The translations under genes were made by a program, and so were the position numbers. Under the pieces are notes generated by a model. It did no database searches. It was not told the origin of the DNA and saw nothing but the letters and a program-made list of their open reading frames with translations. A DNA stretch of 64,000 nucleotides. It comes from Auanema rhodensis. Its lineage: Eukaryota; Nematoda; Chromadorea; Rhabditida; Rhabditidae. Below are positions 54,545-64,000 of this stretch, in pieces. The stretch is taken from the NCBI GenBank assembly GCA_964057225.1, contig OZ059894.1, positions 18,072,476-18,136,475 on the forward strand. Direction: 5' to 3'. Within the stretch, counting starts at the first letter, position 1; each line of letters begins with the position of its first letter.

Positions 54545-57500
54545 GTTCACGTAAATTTTAAAGTCATGTTTACCATGCACCAATATCCATAAAAATTTGT
54601 TTTTAGACTAATATGGAAATGGGGAATCTAATTTTGAAAACCGCATCTCTTTATCTTTTACGGGAAGCGAGTTACATACCATGTGCACATCACGTGTACA
54701 TTTAATTAGCATAAATTAAAGTTCACGTAAATTTCAAAGTCATGGTTACCATGCACCTATATCAATAAAAATTTGTTTTCAGTCTAATATGGAAATGGGG
54801 AATCTAATTTTGAAAACCGCATCTCTTTATCTTTTACCGGAAACGAGTTACATACCATGTGCACATCACGTGTACATTTAATTAGCATAAATTAAAGTTC
54901 ACGTAAATTTCAAAGTCATGGTTACCATGCACCTATATCAATAAAAATTTGTTTTCAGTCTAATATGGAAATGGGGAATCTAATTTTGAAAACCGCATCT
55001 CTTTATCTTTTACGGGAAGCGAGTTACATACCATGTGCACATCACGTGTACATTTAATTAGCATAAATTAAAGTTCACGTAAATTTCAAAGTCATGGTTA
55101 CCATGCACCAGTAACAATGAAAATTTGTTTTTGGACTAATATGGCCATCGGGAATTTAATTTTGAAAACGGCATCTCTTCATCTTTGAGTTACATACCAT
55201 GTGTACATCACGTGTACATGTAATTAGCATAAATTAAAGTTCACGTAAATTTTAAAGTCATGGTTACCATGCACCAATATCCATAAAAATTTGTTTTTAG
55301 ACTAATATGGAAATGGGGAATCTAATTTTGAAAACCGCATCTCTTTATCTTTTACGGGAAGCGAGTTACATACCATGTGCACATTACGTGTACATTTAAT
55401 TAGCATAAATGAAAGTTCACGTAAATTTCAAAGTCATGGTTACCTTGCACCAGTATCAATGAAAATTTGTTTTCGGACTAATATGGCCGTGGGGAATCTA
55501 ATTTTGAAAACCGCATCTCTTTATCTTTTACCGGAAACGAGTTACATATCATGTGTACATCACGTGTACATTTAATTAGCATAAATTAAAGTTCACGTAA
55601 ATTTTAAAGTCATGGTTACCATGCACCAATATCCATAAAAATTTGTTTTCAGTCTAATATGGAAATGGGGAATCTAACTTTGAAAACCGCATCTCTTTAT
55701 CTTTCACGGGAAGCGAGTTACATACCATGTGCCCATCACGTGTACATTTAATTAGCATAAATTAAAGTTCACGTAAATTTTAAAGTCATGGTTACCATGC
55801 ACCAATATCCATAAAAATTTGTTTTTAGACTAATATGGAAATGGGGAATCTAATTTTGAAAACCGCATCTCTTTATCTTTTACGGCAAGCGAGTTACATA
55901 CCATGTGCACATCACGTGTACATTTAATTAGCATAAATTAAAGTTCACGTAAATTTCAAAGTCATGGTTACCTTGCACCAGTATCAATGAAAATTTGTTT
56001 TCGGACTAATATGGCCATGGGGAATCTAATTTTGAAAACCGCATCTCTTTATCTTTTACCGGAAACGAGTTACATATCATGTGTACATCACGTGTACATT
56101 TAATTAGCATAAATTAAAGTTCACGTAAATTTTAAAGTCATGGTTACCATGCACCAATATCCATAAAAATTTGTTTTCAGTCTAATATGGAAATGGGGAA
56201 TCTAACTTTGAAAACCGCATCTCTTTATCTTTCACGGGAAGCGAGTTACATACCATGTGCCCATCACGTGTACATTTAATTAGCATAAATTAAAGTTCAC
56301 GTAAATTTTAAAGTCATGGTTACCATGCACCAATATCCATAAAAATTTGTTTTTAGACTAATATGGAAATGGGGAATCTAATTTTGAAAACCGCATCTCT
56401 TTATCTTTTACGGGAAGCGAGTTACATACCATGTGCACATCACGTGTACATTTAATTAGCATAAATTAAAGTTCACGTAAATTTCAAAGTCATGTTTACC
56501 ATGCGCCTATATCAATAAAAATTTGTTTTTAGTCTAATATGGCCATGGGGAATCTAATTATGAAAACCGCATCTCTTCATCTTTTACGGGAAGCGAGTTA
56601 CATACCATGTGTAAATCACGTGTACATTTAATTAGCATAAATTAAAGTTCACGTAAATTTCAAAGTCATGGTTACCATGCACCTATATCAATAAAAATTT
56701 GTTTTCAGTCTAATATGGAAATGGGGAATCTAATTTTGAAAACCGCATCTGTTTATCTTTCACGGGAAGCGAGTTACATACCATGTGCACATCACGTGTA
56801 CATTTAATTAGCATAAATTAAAGTTCACGTAAATTTCAAAGTCATGGTTACCATGCACCAGTATCAATGAAAATTTGTTTTTGGACTAATATGGCCATCG
56901 GGAATTTAATTTTGAAAACGGCATCTCTTCATCTTTGAGTTACATACCATGTGTACATCACGTGTACATTTAATTAGCATAAATTAAAGTTCACGTAAAT
57001 TTTAAAGTCATGGTTACCATGCACCAATATCCATAAAAATTTGTTTTAAGACTAATATGGAAATGGGGAATCTAATTTTGAAAACCGCATCTCTTTATCT
57101 TTTACCGGAAACGAGTTACATACCATGTGCACATCACGTGTACATTTAATTAGCATAAATTAAAGTTCACGTAAATTTCAAAGTCATGGTTACCTTGCAC
57201 CAGTATCAATGAAAATTTGTTTTCGGACTAATATGGCCATGGGGAATCTAATTTTGAAAACCGCATCTCTTTATCTTTTACGGGAAGCGAGTTACATACC
57301 ATGTGCACATCACGTGTACATTTAATTAGCATAAATTAAAGTTCACGTAAATTTTAAAGTCATGTTTACCATGCACCAATATCCATAAAAATTTGTTTTT
57401 AGACTAATATGGAAATGGGGAATCTAATTTTGAAAACCGCATCTCTTTATCTTTTACGGGAAGCGAGTTACATACCATGTGCACATCACGTGTACATTTA

Positions 57501-60500
57501 ATTAGCATAAATTAAAGTTCACGTAAATTTCAAAGTCATGGTTACCATGCACCTATATCAATAAAAATTTGTTTTCAGTCTAATATGGAAATGGGGAATC
57601 TAATTTTGAAAACCGCATCTCTTTATCTTTTACCGGAAACGAGTTACATACCATGTGCACATCACGTGTACATTTAATTAGCATAAATTAAAGTTCACGT
57701 AAATTTCAAAGTCATGGTTACCATGCACCTATATCAATAAAAATTTGTTTTCAGTCTAATATGGAAATGGGGAATCTAATTTTGAAAACCGCATCTCTTT
57801 ATCTTTTACGGGAAGCGAGTTACATACCATGTGCACATCACGTGTACATTTAATTAGCATAAATTAAAGTTCACGTAAATTTCAAAGTCATGGTTACCAT
57901 GCACCAGTAACAATGAAAATTTGTTTTTGGACTAATATGGCCATCGGGAATTTAATTTTAAAAACGGCATCTCTTCATCTTTGAGTTACATACCATGTGT
58001 ACATCACGTGTACATGTAATTAGCATAAATTAAAGTTCACGTAAATTTTAAAGTCATGGTTACCATGCACCAATATCCATAAAAATTTGTTTTTAGACTA
58101 ATATGGAAATGGGGAATCTAATTTTGAAAACCGCATCTCTTTATCTTTTACGGGAAGCGAGTTACATACCATGTGCACATTACGTGTACATTTAATTAGC
58201 ATAAATTAAAGTTCACGTAAATTTCAAAGTCATGGTTACCTTGCACCAGTATCAATGAAAATTTGTTTTCGGACTAATATGGCCGTGGGGAATCTAATTT
58301 TGAAAACCGCATCTCTTTATCTTTTACCGGAAACGAGTTACATATCATGTGTACATCACGTGTACATTTAATTAGCATAAATTAAAGTTCACGTAAATTT
58401 TAAAGTCATGGTTACCATGCACCAATATCCATAAAAATTTGTTTTCAGTCTAATATGGAAATGGGGAATCTAACTTTGAAAACCGCATCTCTTTATCTTT
58501 CACGGGAAGCGAGTTACATACCATGTGCCCATCACGTGTACATTTAATTAGCATAAATTAAAGTTCACGTAAATTTTAAAGTCATGGTTACCATGCACCA
58601 ATATCCATAAAAATTTGTTTTTAGACTAATATGGAAATGGGGAATCTAATTTTGAAAACCGCATCTCTTTATCTTTTACGGGAAGCGAGTTACATACCAT
58701 GTGCACATCACGTGTACATTTAATTAGCATAAATTAAAGTTCACGTAAATTTCAAAGTCATGGTTACCATGCGCCTATATCAATAAAAATTTGTTTTTAG
58801 TCTAATATGGCCATGGGGAATCTAATTATGAAAACCGCATCTCTTTTTCTTTTACGGGAAGCGAGTTACATACCATGTGTAAATCACGTGTACATTTAAT
58901 TAGCATAAATTAAAGTTCACGTAAATTTCAAAGTCATGGTTACCATGCACCTATATCAATAAAAATTTGTTTTCAGTCTAATATGGAAATGGGGAATCTA
59001 ATTTTGAAAACCGCATCTCTTCATCTTTGAGTTACATACCATGTGTACATCACGTGTACATGTAATTAGCATAAATTAAAGTTCACGTAAATTTCAAAGT
59101 CATGGTTACCATGCACCAGTAACAATGAAAATTTGTTTTTGGACTAATATGGCCATCGGGAATTTAATTTTGAAAACGGCATCTCTTCATCTTTGAGTTA
59201 CATACCATGTGTACATCACGTGTACATGTAATTAGCATAAATTAAAGTTCACGTAAATTTTAAAGTCATGGTTACCATGCACCAATATCCATAAAAATTT
59301 GTTTTTAGACTAATATGGAAATGGGGAATCTAATTTTGAAAACCGCATCTCTTTATCTTTTACGGGAAGCGAGTTACATACCATGTGCACATCACGTGTA
59401 CATTTAATTAGCATAAATTAAAGTTCACGTAAATTTCAAAGTCATGGTTACCATGCACCAGTAACAATGAAAATTTGTTTTTGGACTAATATGGCCATCG
59501 GGAATTTAATTTTGAAAACGGCATCTCTTCATCTTTGAGTTACATACCATGTGCACATCACGTGTACATTTAATTAGCATAAATTAAAGTTCACGTAAAT
59601 TTCAAAGTCATGGTTACCTTGCACCAGTATCAATGAAAATTTGTTTTCGGACTAATATGGCCATGGGGAATCTAATTTTGAAAACCGCATCTCTTTATCT
59701 TTTACGGGAAGCGAGTTACATACCATGTGCACATCACGTGTACATTTAATTAGCATAAATTAAAGTTCACGTAAATTTTAAAGTCATGTTTACCATGCAC
59801 CAATATCCATAAAAATTTGTTTTTAGACTAATATGGAAATGGGGAATCTAATTTTGAAAACCGCATCTCTTTATCTTTTACGGGAAGCGAGTTACATACC
59901 ATGTGCACATCACGTGTACATTTAATTAGCATAAATTAAAGTTCACGTAAATTTCAAAGTCATGGTTACCATGCACCTATATCAATAAAAATTTGTTTTC
60001 AGTCTAATATGGAAATGGGGAATCTAATTTTGAAAACCGCATCTCTTTATCTTTTACCGGAAACGAGTTACATACCATGTGCACATCACGTGTACATTTA
60101 ATTAGCATAAATTAAAGTTCACGTAAATTTCAAAGTCATGGTTACCATGCACCTATATCAATAAAAATTTGTTTTCAGTCTAATATGGAAATGGGGAATC
60201 TAATTTTGAAAACCGCATCTCTTTATCTTTTACGGGAAGCGAGTTACATACCATGTGCACATCACGTGTACATTTAATTAGCATAAATTAAAGTTCACGT
60301 AAATTTCAAAGTCATGGTTACCATGCACCAGTAACAATGAAAATTTGTTTTTGGACTAATATGGCCATCGGGAATTTAATTTTGAAAACGGCATCTCTTC
60401 ATCTTTGAGTTACATACCATGTGTACATCACGTGTACATGTAATTAGCATAAATTAAAGTTCACGTAAATTTTAAAGTCATGGTTACCATGCACCAATAT

Positions 60501-63500
60501 CCATAAAAATTTGTTTTTAGACTAATATGGAAATGGGGAATCTAATTTTGAAAACCGCATCTCTTTATCTTTTACGGGAAGCGAGTTACATACCATGTGC
60601 ACATTACGTGTACATTTAATTAGCATAAATTAAAGTTCACGTAAATTTCAAAGTCATGGTTACCTTGCACCAGTATCAATGAAAATTTGTTTTCGGACTA
60701 ATATGGCCGTGGGGAATCTAATTTTGAAAACCGCATCTCTTTATCTTTTACCGGAAACGAGTTACATATCATGTGTACATCACGTGTACATTTAATTAGC
60801 ATAAATTAAAGTTCACGTAAATTTTAAAGTCATGGTTACCATGCACCAATATCCATAAAAATTTGTTTTCAGTCTAATATGGAAATGGGGAATCTAACTT
60901 TGAAAACCGCATCTCTTTATCTTTCACGGGAAGCGAGTTACATACCATGTGCCCATCACGTGTACATTTAATTAGCATAAATTAAAGTTCACGTAAATTT
61001 TAAAGTCATGGTTACCATGCACCAATATCCATAAAAATTTGTTTTTAGACTAATATGGAAATGGGGAATCTAATTTTGAAAACCGCATCTCTTTATCTTT
61101 TACGGCAAGCGAGTTACATACCATGTGCACATCACGTGTACATTTAATTAGCATAAATTAAAGTTCACGTAAATTTCAAAGTCATGGTTACCTTGCACCA
61201 GTATCAATGAAAATTTGTTTTCGGACTAATATGGCCATGGGGAATCTAATTTTGAAAACCGCATCTCTTTATCTTTTACCGGAAACGAGTTACATATCAT
61301 GTGTACATCACGTGTACATTTAATTAGCATAAATTAAAGTTCACGTAAATTTTAAAGTCATGGTTACCATGCACCAATATCCATAAAAATTTGTTTTCAG
61401 TCTAATATGGAAATGGGGAATCTAACTTTGAAAACCGCATCTCTTTATCTTTCACGGGAAGCGAGTTACATACCATGTGCCCATCACGTGTACATTTAAT
61501 TAGCATAAATTAAAGTTCACGTAAATTTTAAAGTCATGGTTACCATGCACCAATATCCATAAAAATTTGTTTTTAGACTAATATGGAAATGGGGAATCTA
61601 ATTTTGAAAACCGCATCTCTTTATCTTTTACGGGAAGCGAGTTACATACCATGTGCACATCACGTGTACATTTAATTAGCATAAATTAAAGTTCACGTAA
61701 ATTTCAAAGTCATGTTTACCATGCGCCTATATCAATAAAAATTTGTTTTTAGTCTAATATGGCCATGGGGAATCTAATTATGAAAACCGCATCTCTTCAT
61801 CTTTTACGGGAAGCGAGTTACATACCATGTGTAAATCACGTGTACATTTAATTAGCATAAATTAAAGTTCACGTAAATTTCAAAGTCATGGTTACCATGC
61901 ACCTATATCAATAAAAATTTGTTTTCAGTCTAATATGGAAATGGGGAATCTAATTTTGAAAACCGCATCTGTTTATCTTTCACGGGAAGCGAGTTACATA
62001 CCATGTGCACATCACGTGTACATTTAATTAGCATAAATTAAAGTTCACGTAAATTTCAAAGTCATGGTTACCATGCACCAGTATCAATGAAAATTTGTTT
62101 TTGGACTAATATGGCCATCGGGAATTTAATTTTGAAAACGGCATCTCTTCATCTTTGAGTTACATACCATGTGTACATCACGTGTACATTTAATTAGCAT
62201 AAATTAAAGTTCACGTAAATTTTAAAGTCATGGTTACCATGCACCAATATCCATAAAAATTTGTTTTAAGACTAATATGGAAATGGGGAATCTAATTTTG
62301 AAAACCGCATCTCTTTATCTTTTACCGGAAACGAGTTACATACCATGTGCACATCACGTGTACATTTAATTAGCATAAATTAAAGTTCACGTAAATTTCA
62401 AAGTCATGGTTACCTTGCACCAGTATCAATGAAAATTTGTTTTCGGACTAATATGGCCATGGGGAATCTAATTTTGAAAACCGCATCTCTTTATCTTTTA
62501 CGGGAAGCGAGTTACATACCATGTGCACATCACGTGTACATTTAATTAGCATAAATTAAAGTTCACGTAAATTTTAAAGTCATGTTTACCATGCACCAAT
62601 ATCCATAAAAATTTGTTTTTAGACTAATATGGAAATGGGGAATCTAATTTTGAAAACCGCATCTCTTTATCTTTTACGGGAAGCGAGTTACATACCATGT
62701 GCACATCACGTGTACATTTAATTAGCATAAATTAAAGTTCACGTAAATTTCAAAGTCATGGTTACCATGCACCTATATCAATAAAAATTTGTTTTCAGTC
62801 TAATATGGAAATGGGGAATCTAATTTTGAAAACCGCATCTCTTTATCTTTTACCGGAAACGAGTTACATACCATGTGCACATCACGTGTACATTTAATTA
62901 GCATAAATTAAAGTTCACGTAAATTTCAAAGTCATGGTTACCATGCACCTATATCAATAAAAATTTGTTTTCAGTCTAATATGGAAATGGGGAATCTAAT
63001 TTTGAAAACCGCATCTCTTTATCTTTTACGGGAAGCGAGTTACATACCATGTGCACATCACGTGTACATTTAATTAGCATAAATTAAAGTTCACGTAAAT
63101 TTCAAAGTCATGGTTACCATGCACCAGTAACAATGAAAATTTGTTTTTGGACTAATATGGCCATCGGGAATTTAATTTTAAAAACGGCATCTCTTCATCT
63201 TTGAGTTACATACCATGTGTACATCACGTGTACATGTAATTAGCATAAATTAAAGTTCACGTAAATTTTAAAGTCATGGTTACCATGCACCAATATCCAT
63301 AAAAATTTGTTTTTAGACTAATATGGAAATGGGGAATCTAATTTTGAAAACCGCATCTCTTTATCTTTTACGGGAAGCGAGTTACATACCATGTGCACAT
63401 TACGTGTACATTTAATTAGCATAAATTAAAGTTCACGTAAATTTCAAAGTCATGGTTACCTTGCACCAGTATCAATGAAAATTTGTTTTCGGACTAATAT

Positions 63501-63504
63501 GGCC
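53842..63504 (+). repeat. Largest recent tandem duplication: 5220 bp, 30 units
   Basis: 53842-58284 matches 59062-63504 at a constant shift of 5220 bp = 24 x 176 + 6 x 166. Because 5220 is 87 x 60, the printed lines align directly; I compared them one by one and found a single substitution (G at 55411, T at 60631) in about 4.44 kb. From 63505 the match continues to about 63855 but with six changes. The left junction falls in hybrid monomers at 58891-59222. A recent unequal exchange or replication-based duplication is the simplest reading; an assembly duplication must also be considered. Confidence 0.95.
58891..59222 (+). repeat. Two hybrid monomers at the 5220-bp duplication junction
   Basis: Unit 58891-59056 begins as type A (GCACCTATATCAATAAAAA, TTTTCAGTC, GGAAATGGGG, AAAACCGCATC) but ends as type B (CTTCATCTTTGAG), giving 166 bp. 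The next unit, 59057-59222, starts TACATGTAATT, normally the start of a C unit after B, but continues with TTTCAAAGTC and CAGTAACAATG as a B unit. No other unit shows either combination. Class switches inside monomers are expected at a crossover or template switch. Confidence 0.88.
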
Positions 63505-63934
63505 ATGGGGAATCTAATTTTGAAAACCGCATCTCTTTATCTTTTACCGGAAACGAGTTACATATCATGTGTACATCACGTGTACATTTAATTAGCATAA
63601 ATTAAAATTCACGTAAATTTTAAAGTCATGGTTACCATGCACCAATATTCATAAAAATTTGTTTTCAGTCTAATATGGAAATGGGGAATCTAACTTTGAA
63701 AACCGCATCTCTTTATCTTTCACGGGAAGCGAGTTACATACCATGTGCTCATCACGTGTGCATTTAATTAGCATAAATTAAAGTTCACGTAAATTTTGAA
63801 GTCATGGTTACCATGCACCAATATCCATAAAAATTTGTTTTTAGACTAATATGGACATGGGGAATCTAACTTTGAAAACCGCATCTCTTTATCTTTCACG
63901 GGAAGCGAGTTACATATCATGTGCACATCACGTG

Positions 63935-64000
63935 TACATTTATTTAGCATAAATTAAAGTTCACGTAAATTTCAAAGTCATGGTTACCATGCAACTATAT
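63935..64000 (+). repeat. Partial monomer at the right edge
   Basis: The last unit is cut by the window end after 66 bp. It has the TTTATTTAGC start shared with units near 32.09 and 35.57 kb, and a rare GCAACTATAT (usual GCACCTATAT). The array clearly continues beyond the window. Confidence 0.95.

Larger units (their letters stand above)
51030..58232 (+). repeat. Duplication with 4692-bp period (27 units)
   Basis: About 51030-53540 matches 55722-58232, period 21 x 176 + 6 x 166. Shared markers: TACGGCAAGC, CATGTTTACC with GCGCCTATATC (51801, 56493), GCATCTGTTTATC, TTTTAAGACTAATATGG, and CAGTAACAATG. Differences: GCATATCTT, ATGCGGAATC and GGTTACTTTGC in the left copy only; TTTTAAAAACGG in the right only. 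Confidence 0.88.
27225..63230 (+). repeat. Domain rich in 166-bp units and B-C pairs
   Basis: 43 of the 53 166-bp units lie here, against five in 1-14.4 kb and five in 14.4-27 kb. Most sit in the order A (176), B (166), C (176), then D or another A, and most B units are followed by C. The module appears in nearly every local duplication of this domain, which explains its spread without needing selection. Confidence 0.9.
1..64000 (+). repeat. Satellite DNA array, 176-bp monomer (369 complete units), probably centromeric
   Basis: The whole window is a head-to-tail tandem repeat on one strand. Unit starts (TACATTTAATTAGC block) fall at 1, 177, 353, 529, 705, 881, 1047 and so on to 63935. The traced units are 304 x 176, 53 x 166, 3 x 179, 1 x 177, 2 x 174, 3 x 120 and 3 x 70 bp, which sum exactly to 63,934 bp. 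A typical unit has 57 G/C in 176 bp. I saw no inverted unit, transposon, microsatellite or unique sequence. Neither 176 nor 166 is a multiple of three, so the reading frame shifts at every unit and no long coding frame can persist. By analogy with known centromere satellites (nucleosome-sized, AT-rich, HOR-forming) a centromeric role is likely but inferred; subtelomeric or knob heterochromatin is the alternative. Species not recognised. Confidence 0.98.

Noticed and set aside
55375-55575. 66-codon open frame in the right half
   Set aside because: Its openness depends on the single private substitution at 55411 (GAAAG for TAAAG); the duplicate at 60595 has a stop there. It is a chance frame in satellite sequence.
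1-64000. CRISPR-like array (regular repeats with variable middle)
   Set aside because: Units are 176 bp, similar over their whole length, with no short repeat plus unrelated spacers, and no cas genes. It is a satellite.
1-64000. Retrotransposon, LTR or transposon insertion
   Set aside because: Unit lengths sum exactly to the window length, leaving no room for an insertion, and no coding remnants or target duplications were seen.
1-64000. Assignment to a known species satellite (for example Brassicaceae 176-180 bp or Prunus 166 bp families)
   Set aside because: Only the lengths are similar; I could not recognise the sequence as any of these families, and length alone is not evidence. A search of satellite databases would decide.

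Overview
The whole window is one uninterrupted head-to-tail satellite DNA array, all in one orientation, with no gene, RNA gene, mobile element or unique sequence. The unit is about 32% G+C. Its basic length is 176 bp, starting at the conserved TACATTTAATTAGC block. Tracing unit starts from base 1 to base 63935 gives 369 complete units plus a 66-bp partial one: 304 of 176 bp, 53 of 166 bp, 3 of 179, 1 of 177, 2 of 174, 3 of 120 and 3 of 70 bp. These lengths sum exactly to 63,934 bp, so no stretch is left for anything else.

Organism: a satellite array of this size, with nucleosome-sized monomers and higher-order repeats (HORs), points to a eukaryotic nuclear chromosome. A centromeric or pericentromeric block is the likeliest location, by analogy with human alpha satellite (171 bp) and plant centromere satellites (about 150-180 bp). 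I do not recognise the monomer and cannot name the species or even decide plant versus animal. A subtelomeric or knob satellite is also possible.

Layout: (1) 1-14.4 kb has mostly 176-bp units, a 6-unit HOR (1056 bp), a 2-unit HOR (352 bp) and a 14-unit tandem duplication (2454 bp); only five 166-bp units occur here. (2) 14.4-27 kb is marked by units with a GTGTAAATC tail, three 70-bp truncated units and nested duplications of 1821, 3749, 2281 and 1232 bp. (3) 27-64 kb is rich in 166-bp units (43 of the 53), usually followed by one particular 176-bp variant, with overlapping duplications of 2608, 3480, 1564, 2434, 6396/6738, 1750, 1156, 4692 and 5220 bp. The largest recent event is the 5220-bp, 30-unit duplication at 53.8-63.5 kb, with one difference in about 4.4 kb.

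There is no protein system to describe. The interest lies in how the array evolves: successive segmental duplications of different period, spread of a deletion variant missing exactly 10 bp, microhomology deletions copied along with their HORs, hybrid monomers at duplication junctions, and several dyad symmetries in nearly every monomer.
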